DNA of 64,000 nt. Origin: Cycas panzhihuaensis (lineage: Eukaryota; Cycadophyta). The stretch spans positions 120,969,741-121,033,740 of the forward strand of contig CM041465.1 of assembly GCA_023213395.1 (NCBI GenBank), in the 5' to 3' direction. Within the stretch, counting starts at the first letter, position 1. Each line of letters begins with the position of its first letter. Below the pieces are notes generated by a model. It was given only the letters and a program-made list of their open reading frames with translations. It did not search any database and was not told the DNA's origin. Shown here piece after piece: positions 31,621 through 42,165 of the stretch. A program made the translations under genes and the position numbers.

Positions 31621-32949
31621 ACTTCTCTATCTTCTTTGATGTACTCTTCTTCTTCTTTTCTTCTTTGCTTTCCTCTTTTGTCTCACATGCACAAGTATAA
31701 TAGGTCAATATGTATGCACCTTCTTGTCTCGGGGATATTGGGGTGATCTTGTTATGTATTGGGACGTTTCCCCCATGCAGTGGCTTGAGTAATGCAACAT
31801 TGTACACTATTGTGTTACGAGATATTGTTATATTCTGTTGCAAGTACATCTCAAGTGGTATTGAAGCAGTTCTATTGGGAAGGCCTTGTGAGGAAGGTAT
31901 AACACTTGGAGTTTTTTAGTCAATTTTTTTTTCTCTTTTTTTTTTTGCATTGTTGGCACCTTGTAGCAAGAATAACACCTATGAAGATTGTTACCTATGC
32001 ACACGCAAAATTGATTCTTTTGGTGAAGTCGACCTACTATTAGTGTATAGAGTAAGGGGTTGAGGTGTTGCATGAAATTTTGGGGGCCACAAGTAGACTG
32101 GGATAAATTTTGAGAAGGTGAGTTCCTTGGTTATAGAAGTAAAGCACTTAGTTGAGAATCTATCATTTTTGGCTAAGCACATTTGGTGATAAGCCGACAT
32201 GTGAAGTGAGATATTCACCAATACCTAGGCCTTAAACAGAATTGGCTCAACACTAGGGGCATAGGAACTTAGTTGGGTGCCTTACAGGATAGTTGTTTAA
32301 TGAAAATTTTGGTCATATCTATTCATCACTATTTTCACCATGACAGAACCCCATTACATCCATTAAATTTTTCGAACTCTAACCTTTTTGTTTGAAACCA
32401 GAAGTTTGTTTTGGCTCTATATTTAGTTTTTTTTTTTTTTTTTTAAAGTTGTGTTGCACCAAAAATTTTACCACTTCTCAATTGTCCTGTTGTAATGAGG
32501 GCATTGTGGTTTTCATTTTCTACTAGGACAATTTTAACTGATAATTTTGGGGCCAACCACTTATAGGCAGCTTGGCCTTAATGTTTACGCATTTTCTCAT
32601 TTACATCGTTTCGATGAGGACATCATACCTATTAGAATGCACTAGGTCATTTTTTTACATAAAGTTTTGGGCAAACAACATATAAGCACCTCCCTTATAA
32701 AAATGGCAAAAAGATCTAATTCGTTAGTCTTAGGACCTCAACAATATGATGTTTATTAGATGGGGTAAAATGGATCTCAAGTTTAATGATATCCATCAAT
32801 CCTTCCATGAGATCGAGAATATTATCCAATTGTTAATTAGTCAAGTTACTTCCCTCTTTCCAAAAGCTAAAAATGGGAAGGATAATGAGGAAGAAGGGAC
32901 CAGTAGGGAGAGATATCCTAAAGATGCGACAGGGGAGAGATACCTAGAC
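31621..32949. other. Unassigned DNA between R3 and R8
   Basis: No LTR ends or primer site found. On the minus strand 31849-31568 is an open frame with MYLQQNITISRNTIVYNVAL and a Lys and Glu-rich part that I do not recognise. On the plus strand 32746-32964 (MDLKFNDIHQSFHEIENIIQ) looks like a helical fragment that could come from a gag. Homopolymer T runs occur at 31924-31946 and 32428-32444. Confidence 0.45.
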
Positions 32950-32951
32950 TT

Positions 32952-33968
32952 TTGGGGAAACTAAGCCATATCTGTATGTTAAAGGAAAAGGAACCTCACT
33001 AGTAGCTATTGTGTTATATGTTGATGATTTGATCATCATTGGCAACTGTGATAAGACTATTGTGCAAGTAAAATCCAATTTGGGAGCAACTTTTGACATG
33101 ACAGATCTCAGGGCTTTGCAATACTTCTTAGGTATTAAGGTAAGGTAGATGGAAGATAGGATTTTGGTGTTGCAAATGAAATATGCAAAGAGCCTTCTTG
33201 AGAAATTCAAGATGGAGGACTGCAAACCTGTTTGAATACCATATGCCAAAGGCACAAAGCTCTTGAAAGATATGAAAGAATTTGTTGTAGATAGAACATT
33301 GTACAAACAACTGTTAAGAAGTCTAATCTATTTGACTCACACGAGCCCAAATATTATGTATGTTGTTGGATTAGTCTCCCATTATATGTAGAATCCATAG
33401 GAACCACATTAGGTTGCAGCAAAGTAGATTTTGAGATATCTGAAAGAGACTCTTAATCTTGGTCTGGAGTACCTTCATGATAGAGATATAAAGTTCCATG
33501 GCTACACTGATGCAAATTAGGGAGGAGACTTTGATGATCAGAAATCTACTATTGGATATGTGTTTGGTATTGGCAATGGATTTGGGTTGTGGCAATCAAA
33601 GAAGCAACAGACAATAACATTATTTTCTATAGAGGCAGAATATCAGGGACTCTCTGTTGGTGTGAGAGAAGATGTATGGTTGCAAGGGCTTTTGGATATC
33701 CTCGGTGTATCTTGTAGCACCTTGTTTATTTTAGTCGATAATCAAAGTGCTATTTGTCTATCAAAGAATCTAGAGTTTCATGCACATACAGAGCATATTG
33801 AAATTCAACACCACTACATTCCTGAATAGATCAAAGCAGAGTAGTTGTAAGCCGACTTTTGTCCGAGTGAGAAGCAGTTTGCAGACACCTTTACCAAAGC
33901 ACTTATTAAAGATCAGTTCACCAAGTTTCGTACTAAATTGGAACTTAGAGAAGTTATCCTTGAGGGGG
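32952..33968 (+). pseudogene. R8 RT C-terminal part and RNase H
   Basis: One frame runs with few stops: KPYLYVKGKGTSLVAIVLYV with YVDD intact at 33017-33028, then FDMTDLRALQYFLGIKV, TLYKQLLRSLIYLTHTSPNI, and RNase H with YTDAN, DQKSTIGYVFGIGNG and SIEAEYQGLSVGVREDVWLQ. It ends with FADTFTKALIKDQF just before the purine tract. In-frame stops are present at about 33147, 33234, 33390 and 33518. The RNase H frame is fairly well kept. Confidence 0.88.
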
Positions 33969-33970
33969 GA

Positions 33971-34363
33971 TGTATCAACAAGGATAATTCCAACACTACA
34001 GATCGAATCCCCATATTTACATTAATGGGGGATGCTAATGTGGCAGTTAAGGCTAATCCACTTGATCAATATTAAATATGGTCTAGTTAATGTTAAGTGA
34101 AAAAGGTGCAAATGTTTTAGAGGGTCGCAACTATTCAGGTTGGACGTACCATTTGGCAAACCATAAATAACCGCAGAGTCCATTGTAGGTTCAACCAAGA
34201 ATCTTCAATGTGATCTAGCGATCCTTTGTGGTGGGTTTTTTCCCGAAAGGGTTTTCCACATAAACTATTGTGTATTGTGTGTCTATGCTCTTTATTGTTG
34301 CTGGTTGTGTATGATCAAGATCCTATAGTTCAAAATACATACATGTTTTTTTGTTTCTTCACA
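33971..34363 (+). repeat. R8 3' LTR
   Basis: Starts TGTATCAACAAGG right after the purine tract; the likely end is TTTCTTCACA. No partner in the window, so the end is inferred. Confidence 0.6.
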
Positions 34364-34387
34364 TTATCAAAAGGTTTTATATTAAGT

Positions 34388-35211
34388 TGTTGGGGTAAAA
34401 TTTGGTGCCTGTGCATTTTTTGACATTGGAAAATTAGTAAATTATATTTAGCCTAACTTGATGAGTGCAGGAATGCATCAACCAAGGGTTCTATAGAAGA
34501 GCGCAAGATAGAAACTAGAGAAAACTGCCAAAAAGGAGCTTTCGAAGAATGTTTGACATGTTGCATTTCAAAACAAACACAACATAGTTCGGAACGCATG
34601 TAGAACGCACCTCAAGGAACTCATGGAACACACAATCCAATTGGAAATATACGTTTAAAATCTACTAATGTCATCCACTAACATGCATTTGTATGATCCT
34701 GCAACAGAAAGGATGTAGTAAGAGGTGTAATTAATGAGTTACTTGGAAAAAGGTCCTATTTGTTATGAAAAGAAATAGTTGTGAGTCAGAACCGCTCCCT
34801 AAAAGGCATGCATTGGTGTATTTAATGGTCATTCCTCCACCATTTTGATCTGAGAGCCAAGTTAGTCAATTGTATGTCATGTTTCTAAGAGGGAACCTAT
34901 GTGGAAACATTTTCCAAGTGATAAAAGCCATTGGACATTGATATTGATTAACAAAATTATGAGTTACGTGGAACATATGTACTTTCTGCATGATTGTGAT
35001 TGATTTATGAGATTATGCTATGATGCGATGATTGATATGATGACATCGTGATGTTATGAGGATGTGGTTATGCTATCTGAATGAATCGATGAGTGTATAT
35101 GGCATATGCGTGATATATTATGAAATAGACATGTTGGCCAAACCCTAAGCAGACTGCTGGAAGGTGGCCCTTGATAAGTGTACTTCCCAAGGAAGGGAAG
35201 TAAGATCAACA
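34388..35211 (+). repeat. R9 5' LTR
   Basis: An 824-bp segment starting TGTTGGGGTAAAATTTGG and ending GTAAGATCAACA, followed by the primer site. Related to the R3 3' LTR along its length. It has one clear and one weak copy of the 41-bp unit (TGAGAGCCAAG at 34851 and about 34884-34897). Confidence 0.8.
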
Positions 35212-35212
35212 T

Positions 35213-35229
35213 TGGTTTCGTTGCATAAG
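35213..35229 (+). other. R9 primer binding site, tRNA-Glu type
   Basis: TGGTTTCGTTGCATAAG starts two bases after the LTR. R10 has TGGTTCCGTTGCC at the same place. The latter is the complement of the 3' end of plant tRNA-Glu, whose gene starts TCCGTTG as I remember it. R9 matches 11 of those 13 bases. Confidence 0.65.
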
Positions 35230-35479
35230 TCCATCAAGGAGGGGCTAGGCTAGAGTTTCACCATGCATACTATGCCCAAAGATTAAGGAACCCTAGCTGT
35301 CATCATGATGGCAAGCCATAATTAAGCCTCTAACAGCTAGGGGACCTTCTAGTGCCATCAAATCAACCTTCGAAAGTGGATGAGCCACCTAAAAGACCTT
35401 CACCTAAGTGAATACGAGAGTCAAGTAGGCAGTGTGTTATAAGATGGCCAAACAAGAAGAAACTAAGGAGGGCTAGGGT

Positions 35480-37150
35480 GTTAAGTCTCCGTAGAAACGA
35501 TAAGACCAAGGGACAACTTGTTGAAGGGTTTGAGGGAAGTGGCGTAGAGAGAACTCAAGAATAAGAAAATGAAGGACATGGAGAGCCAATGGTGATAATG
35601 CTTGCCCTATTTGAATTAGATATGTTTAGCCCAGAAGAAAAAGAGGAGGAGATTCCAAAGGAAGAAGAAAATGATGTTTAAAGGAGCAAAGAGAAACCCT
35701 AAGGAAGGAGAAAGAATTGAGCATGGACTCTAGTTTGAAGAGCATGAGTGCTAACAAGAAAAAGCCAGAGGAAGGCCCCTTGCCATACTGGGAAAATCAT
35801 TTAACAAGGTGGTTCTTTGAAGATACACCATAGAAGGCATCTGAGCAGTCATTTCTGATTACAATACCATTAACAATGTGGATACCAAGGGTCACAAAAT
35901 TTATTCATTTGAGGACAACCTTTAAAAATCCATTATTTGGGAGAGAGTGTATTGGGAAAAGTTTACTTGGGACACTGCTAAAACCTAATGTAGTAGAGGA
36001 AGAAGTGATACCTTTCGAAACAAGAAGTTACACCACCTAATTCAAAGATAGAAATTACACCACTTGATTCTCCAAAAATGATAGATTCAAAGGAGTTTGT
36101 TAAGTTAATCTTTAGTGATACATTAGATGTTGCAGAGCACATGTATTTATTCCAAAATTTAGTGAATTTGAGAAAAATTATAGATGAAGATATGATTAGA
36201 GCAAGATTCGCATGCACATTATGGGGAGTACCACTAGCACGGTATAAAGAATTGAGCAAAGCAAAAACTTGGGAGGAAGTGAAGAAAGGATTTGAGGAAA
36301 GATTTTAGAAATTTTGTAGTAATGAAGCCATCAAAATTGCATTTAAAGGAAATTAGACAGAGACCTAGAGAGTCAGTGTTGACTTATATAAGTTGCATGA
36401 AAAATCATAGCGGCTAATATGACAGATGAAAAAGTGATAGATTATAATATGAAGAATTATTTTGACAGAGGATTGAATGAAAAATTGAGGTCAGTGATGA
36501 AAACACATTCATTGAAATCTTTCTAAAATGCCTAGGAATTGGCATTGGATTTTCAGAAGGATATGTTCACCCAAATGAGATATTTTATTATGAAAACTAC
36601 AAGATGAGCTTTAGGAGATAAAATGACAACAAAACAATCAACATTTCTTTTAAGCCAAGAAAGTGGAACAAGAATTTGAGGTAGAAGCCCTCAGGAAAGA
36701 AGTGGCGAGATTGAAAATGAAAGCCAATAAGAATGCAGAGGAGGAAGAGAAAGGAAAGAAGAAAAAAGGAAAGCAATTTTGAATAAACAAATGGTGTCAC
36801 ATTTGTGAAGAGGATTTTCATTCCACAAAGGATTGTGAACTTAACCCCAAAAATAGCACCATGAGAAAGCATGATAAGTGGTGTCACATATGTGATGTGG
36901 ACACTCACAGTACAAAAGATTGCTACTTCAATTATCAAGGAAGAAATTATAGGGGTAGATGTAAAGGCAAAAATGTTGACTCAGATGGAGTAATGTCCCT
37001 TTGTATGTAAAGATTGCAAACCATGAAATCATTGCATGGAGGATTGTAAAGGGAAAGCCAAAGTGACAAATCTCATGACTATAGCCTTGGAATCGAGCAA
37101 GAATGTGAAATTACAAACAAAGAGTAAAGACAAGGGGTAAGGAGAAGGTA
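35480..37150 (+). pseudogene. R9 gag
   Basis: A broken plus-strand frame homologous to R10 gag. Near 35515 it has LVEGFEGSG and DMFSPEEKEEEIPKEEEN. At 36078 it has MIDSKEFVKLIFSDTLDVAE, LYLFQNLVNLRKI-like and FACTLWGVPLARYKE, the capsid part. From about 36690 there is a charged helix, and at 36794-36990 two intact zinc knuckles (CHICEEDFHSTKDC and CHICDVDTHSTKDC) with a decayed third. There are at least eight stops. The paired knuckles with an acidic spacer are shared with R10. Confidence 0.85.
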
Positions 37151-38109
37151 GCAAATGACTATCCCAACCCTAGAGTTGAAATAGATTGCTTCGAAGCAAC
37201 TAGGAAAGCCTTAGAAGAAGTGGCAAAGAAAGAAGAAGAGAAAAAATTACCTATGGGAAAACTCATGATGAAGTATGTATATATAAGGAAAAACAAACCA
37301 AGGGAAGGGAACCAACAATCTATGAAACATGACAACAACTGCTTGTAGTCCACGCATAGGAATTATTTGAAGGGTCATTGATAGAAGATATACTAAGAAT
37401 GTTGTTGTTGATGGAAAATTTAGTAAAAGAATTGCAATTGACCATTTCACTTGAGCAAGTCATCAAATGGATCAAAATGGGTGTCTTTCAACATAAGGAA
37501 TTAGTCAAAGGTTTGAAAAAAGTAATGCTTTCTTTTGACCTCAACCCTACAGTCACCCTCACCATCTTGGGAGAAATATTTCTTGGGGTGATTGTTGATG
37601 GGGAAGCTATAGTCAATGTGTTACCTACGACAATGTGGAGAAAATTGGGAAGCCCAAGATTAGAGGCTACAACTTATTTGTTAAAGTTGGCCAATGAGTT
37701 TTTAGTAAAATTGGTGGAAAGATTGCCAAATGTGAAGGTGTATCTAGCCAGTATCATGGTCCCAATAGATTTTGATATAGTTGAGACGGTGAAAGGGGTG
37801 GTTCCCTATCCATCATTATTATGCGGTCCATGGTTGCATAAAACTAAATGCCTCTAGAGCTAGAGATATGTAACCTTTACGTTAATGGATGGCAAAAGTG
37901 AAGTATTACTTTCTATGCTTGGGAAGGGAATGCACTTAATTGAAATGGTTCAAGATGATGCCTCGAGCACAACCATCATTAGTGCTGAAACATCGTTGAC
38001 ATTTGAAGAAATAAACTTGTATCACGCAACGGAAGAAACACCTAACATGGATAATCCATATGAATATGAGCCCAACCATTGTGGGGAATTGCATCTTGAT
38101 AGCTCCTAA
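37151..38109 (+). pseudogene. R9 protease region
   Basis: The frame 37378-37857 (159 codons) has ILRMLLLMENLVKELQLTI, SFDLNPTVTLTILGEIFLGV, then IVDGEAIVNVLPTTMWRKLG, a retropepsin-like site in which D-G-E stands where D-[ST]-G is usual. It ends in LLCGPWLHKTKCL. After a stop, the downstream part (MDGKSEVLLSMLGKG) continues to 38109. R10 has the same arrangement at 41400-40950. Confidence 0.8.
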
Positions 38110-38395
38110 TGGTTTATGGTTGTATAAAATCGAATGCTTGTAGAGCTAGAGAGATGTAACCTTTACGTTAATGGATGGCGGAAGTGAAGTAGTACTTCCT
38201 ATGCTTGGGAAGGAGAAGTACTCAATTAAAATCGTTCTATATGATGCCTGAAGCACAACCATTTCCAGTGATGAGACATCATTGATATTTGGTGAAGCGA
38301 ACTTGCATCACGCAACAGAAGAAGCACCTAACATGAATAATCCATACAAATAGGAGCCTTATCATTATGGGGAATTGCATCTTGATAACTCCTCT
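37824..38395 (+). repeat. 286-bp tandem duplication in R9
   Basis: 37824-38109 is repeated as 38110-38395 with a constant offset of 286 (TAACCTTTACGTTAATGGAT at 37871 and 38157; GGGGAATTGCATC at 38083 and 38369). The copies have diverged by many substitutions, so the duplication is old. 286 is not a multiple of three. Confidence 0.9.
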
Positions 38396-38637
38396 AGTGA
38401 AGAAAGTTCAAAGAAATTTGTGGATAATTAGATGCAAGAATCTTATGAGGTTAATCCTCTATCATTTTGATGTAATTTACTCTATTTGTACTTCTAATGA
38501 GATGGATAATAACAAAATTGACAATTCTAAGTATATCAATGTCTTGCGTAGTAGTAGCATAGAAAATTTCTAATAAATGAACGCACAAATGATATTCTTT
38601 TAATTAATTAGGAAATAGAGAAAGTAAGAGTTAAGGC

Positions 38638-38706
38638 CCCTATCCCTAGACCCTAACCCTAGCCCTAATCCCAACTCTAGCCCTAACCCTAATCCTAACC
38701 CTAACC
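38638..38706. repeat. Telomere-like CCCTAA array
   Basis: About eleven imperfect CCCTAA, CCCTAG or CCTAAT units in a row. One plus-strand frame reads as alternating Pro and Asn (PNPSPNPNSSPNPNPNPNP). The plant telomere unit is the 7-mer CCCTAAA, whereas here the spacing is six, so this is telomere-like rather than a true plant telomere repeat. Confidence 0.7.
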
Positions 38707-38977
38707 TTCCTTCTACTTTGGGTGCGGGTCCCGAAGTAGATTTTCCTTCCCAACTCATAACATATCTTAAGGAGGAGAGTAATGACTCTTCCTTGTCCTC
38801 TCTACAGGTGCACCCACTGAGTAATTGGTCTTCTCCATTTGAGGGTAGTACTCCCAAGAGTAATGGGTTTGCATTAAAGGAGGATGGATTTACTGAGGAC
38901 TTTCATCAAGACATTTTCATACTCATCTCAGGATAAATCTCTTGAGAAGATACCTAAACAAATCAAGAGGTTAAGTA

Positions 38978-38982
38978 TAGAG
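38978..38982. repeat. Target site duplication of R10, left copy
   Basis: TAGAG, repeated exactly at 44656-44660. Confidence 0.88.
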
Positions 38983-39931
38983 TGTTGACTGATAGATTCC
39001 ACACCCTTCGTGGAATCAATGCACTATCAAGGTTACAGTAGCTATAGTCTAGTTTTAGGACACGGTCAACATGGTTATACACATATATTCCACATACATT
39101 CCATATATAATTCACAGAATGGTACACAGCAGTAGAGAAATCAATACATACTTCAGTAAATCATCAACACACATCAAGAATGCACCAATTTCCACATAAC
39201 TCTTCTTTTATTAATTCAACGGTTCATTTACAGGTGGAATGCATTCACGAGCATTCGGTGACATCTGATCATACATTACACATGCGTACCGGATGGTACT
39301 TATCATGCACTCATGCTCCAATCGGTACATCATACGTACTGTCATCCGCACCTTTGCGTACCTTTGATCTCCGGCTCTCACCCTCGAGAGTATGTCATGG
39401 AATTGAATAACTCGGCTCTCACCCTCGAGAATATGCCATAGAATTGAATCACTCGGCTCTCACCCTCGAGAGTATGCAATATGATTGATTCACTCGGCTC
39501 TCACACTGGAATGGTCCTCAAAGCACCATTAAATATGTCCCTTTGATGCCTTTTGGATGAAAGGTTATGACCCAAAGTCATAACCATACCTTTTCGTCAC
39601 CAAGGTACCCTTTCACTTTAATCATTAGTTATGCACTTTAACTAATGTCTTCATTAGGTCCGTGCGTCCTAAATGCGTCATGCAGCGACTTCAGGCCTCC
39701 ACTGGTCCCGTACTGTCATGCGTACCGCTTATGTTCGATTACTGTTCGCTCTGATGCGTGCACATCATGCGTACCCGTTCAGTGCGCTTTTTGTCATCGT
39801 ACCAGGAATGCTTATTTCTTCACTGTTTCGCCTCGTGCGTACCTCCGTACGGTTCGTACTTGCATTCCTTTGGTCAATACAACCTGTATTCCGTCTTCCT
39901 CAAGGCCTATGTGTCAAAATATGTCCCAACA
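38983..39931 (-). repeat. R10 3' LTR
   Basis: A 949-bp segment starting TGTTGACTGATAGATTCC and ending TATGTCCCAACA. Very similar to the right LTR apart from small indels. Confidence 0.93.
39370..39512 (-). repeat. 41-bp tandem array in R10 3' LTR
   Basis: Four units with CGGCTCTCAC starting at 39372, 39413, 39454 and 39495, exactly 41 bases apart. The full core is ACTCGGCTCTCACCCTCGAG on the plus strand. Reversed, the element-sense core is CTCTCGAGGGTGAGAGCCGA, a hairpin with CTCTC/GAGAG arms. Confidence 0.93.
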
Positions 39932-40203
39932 TCTATCCGGTCAACATGATTGGGTTGAGCATCCTTGCTCAACAAAAATTCAAAATTTGGGGCATTCCTC
40001 CCCTCTCTGTTCTAAAATTTGCTCCTGCCTCTGCTCCTTCTTTCGGTCACCATTCTTGGTTAATAAATCCTCATCTATTGGCGCTTTGTTTTGTTCAACT
40101 TTCCTCGATTTTTCGTATGATGATATATCTTTCCTCCATGCTTCACCATATTGCTTATGATATGAGTTACGGTTGTTTTTCATGCTTTTTAATTTTTTGT
40201 ATT

Positions 40204-41316
40204 TTATGTTACATACCGAGGCGAATCACGTTCGGTATCAAGGCAATTTGATTTTGCCTCAACTTCATGCAACACGCTATGGTACAACCAAGCGATTAAT
40301 TTGGTAAGTTGCTCCACCCTAGTTGATATAGGGTTTGGTTTACTACCCTTGACCATTTCAGGTAGTAGCTGGCCTGATAGTTTCTTCAACTGGATAGTGC
40401 CGTTCCGGTACACCTTCTCAATCCTATATGGGCCTTTCCAATGCATCTTCAATTCTCCTTGGGTTATTTGGGATTTGTTGTCGAATCGCCATACTCGATC
40501 ACCCTTCTTGAAATGCGGTGTCTTGTCGTGGCGGTCGTGCCTTGTCCTTTTCCGCCTTTTCCTTGGTGTGGTATGCTTTGTCGATTTCTTCTTATGATCC
40601 CTTAATTGGTCTTCTCCTAACCAATGTTCTCTACAATGTCTCGAATGGAAAACTCCACATAGTGGTTCTCCATAAAAGGACTTCACATAATCTCCAACAT
40701 ATTCTCCATGATTTCTATCTTCTGGAGTGGTAACTATTTCGGTCACATTCCGAGAAAGTAGATTACATCTATAGGATGAGGGGTTGACTTCATATGCGTC
40801 CCGTAACCAATAATCCACAAATCTCATCTCGTTTTCATCATCTGAAGAATTGTAAATTTCTCCAGAATAGGTCGGTTCTTCTTTCTGGTAATGGGTCGAT
40901 GTTGTAGGCTTCTCCTTGATATGATAGAGGTTTTCTTTGTCACATGAAGAAGTTGTTGCTTCCCTCACAACGGTTGTACTTGATCCATTGTCAGGTATCA
41001 CCTCAATGGAGTTCTTCCCCAACATCGGTAATACTACTTCATTCCCTTCATCTGACAAGGTGAAGGTTACATCTTTCCAACTTTGGAGACATTGGGTTTT
41101 GTATAGCCATGGTCTCCAAAGCTGGATAGGGAGTTGCACCTTTCTCCGTTTCCACAATCGAAAATCGATCTTTCGACAATTCACCACATCCACCTTGGCG
41201 TTCGCGGTTTTCCACAGTCGCACCAACAATTCATTGGCTAGTTTTAACGAATAGGTTGCCGCTTCCAACTTTGGACTCCCCAACTTTCGCCATGTCGAGG
41301 TGGGCGATACATTCAC
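40204..41316 (-). pseudogene. R10 protease-integrase C-terminus frame
   Basis: An uninterrupted frame of 370 codons. Residues 1-100 match the R9 protease (STWRKLGSPKLEAATYSLKL, VTFTLSDEGNEVVLPMLG). Residues 100-190 are the acidic linker also seen in R9 (FVDYWLRDAYEVNP). Then, with no RT, RNase H or integrase core, residues 240-330 are basic (RKRRKRTRHDRHDKTPHFKK) and run into GDRVWRF and HWKGPYRIEKVYRNGTIQLK, the GPY/F-type integrase tail. A frameshift of one or two bases separates it from the upstream frame at about 41315. Listed as a pseudogene because gag and protease are not in one frame. Confidence 0.85.
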
Positions 41317-42165
41317 AATTGCTCCCCATCAACGATCAGTCTCGGAAACTTTTCTCCCAAAACTGACATGGTTACCATCGGATCCATGTCGAATGATGGT
41401 ATGATTTGCTTCCAACTCTTGGTAATTCCTTTCTGTAGCATTCCTCCTTTGATCCAATCAATAACTTGGGACAAGGGGATAGTCAACTGCAACTGCTTCA
41501 CCAAATTCTCCATTAATAGCAACATTCTAGGAATATCCTCAGCTGGCAATCCTTTGAAAAGTTCTTCCATCTGCACCATTTGGGGTTTTACCGTCGATTC
41601 TTCTGGTAGTTTCTCTGGCTCTTTTTGTTTGTTTTTCCGAACGTAAACATTTTTTGTTTCCGGTTTGCCCATTGGTAGTATATTTTCCTCTCGGACTAAA
41701 CCGTCCAACACTTGTTTTGCTTTTTTGTACCGATCTAATCCAGTTGGGGGGTTTGGATATCCTTCATCCACTTTCTTTTTCTGTTTATTCGGTAATTTCA
41801 CATTCTTCGTTTCCGGCACAATTGTCATTAAGTTCGTTGCTTTGGCTTTACCCTTGCACTCTTCTGTTTTGTGGTCACTTGGGCCACAGTTACCACATAC
41901 GAACGGTTTTTGTTCGTATTCTAGCTTCATCGGGCATTCGGACTTCCAGTGCCCGAACTGTAGGCAGATGAGGCATCTCCCCATCGGTACATTTCTTCCT
42001 CGAGGGCTCTGCTGCACCCCTCGTTGTATACACATTGCGAGGTGGGTTGCCTCTTCCCCGACCTCTACCTCTGAATGCTTTACCCCTGGAATTGTAGAAA
42101 CAATCCCTAGTTGTGTGGGTATCAACCTCACATATATGGCACCACTTCTCTTGTTGGTGCGTCAC
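41317..42165 (-). pseudogene. R10 zinc-knuckle and spacer region
   Basis: Three zinc knuckles in a row: CHICEVDTHTTRDC, CLICLQFGHWKSEC and CGNCGPSDHKTEEC, all CX2CX4HX4C and intact in sequence. A Gly/Arg-rich stretch lies between the first and second, and a frameshift lies in it near 42000. The frame 42131-41313 then has NLMTIVPETKNVKLPNKQKK, MLLLMENLVKQLQLTIPLSQ and VTMSVLGEKFPRLIVDGE, leading into the protease. Three intact knuckles is more than R9 keeps. Confidence 0.85.

Larger units (their letters stand above)
32950..34363 (+). mobile_element. R8: copia retrotransposon, 3' half
   Basis: RT from just before the catalytic motif, RNase H, a strong purine tract (GAGGGGGGA at 33962-33970) and a 3' LTR (33971-34363). 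The 5' part is missing: the RT frame starts abruptly at about 32952 after unrelated sequence. No duplication can be assigned. Confidence 0.8.
38396..38982 (+). pseudogene. R9 linker between protease and RT
   Basis: Starts with a block shared with R10 (KKFVDNWMQESYEVNPLS-like). A stop-rich stretch follows, then a Pro/Asn repeat from the CCCTAA array (38638-38706), then an open frame with LGAGPEVDFPSQLITYLKEE and LSNWSSPFEGSTPKSNG. It runs into the R10 insertion and continues after 44656 as IEQPKTISLARMVESM. No known domain; probably a variable hinge. Confidence 0.6.

Noticed and set aside
38600-38857. Minus-strand frame with Gly-Leu repeats
   Set aside because: It is the reverse reading of the CCCTAA array; the plus strand is the coding side of R9.
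39370-39512. Regular 41-bp repeats resembling a CRISPR array
   Set aside because: The repeats lie inside the LTRs of a plant retrotransposon, spacers are near identical, and no cas gene or bacterial context exists.
39645-40251. Two overlapping plus-strand frames of 171 and 192 codons
   Set aside because: They cross the R10 LTR/interior boundary antisense to the element; the Cys and Ser-rich translation has no domain.
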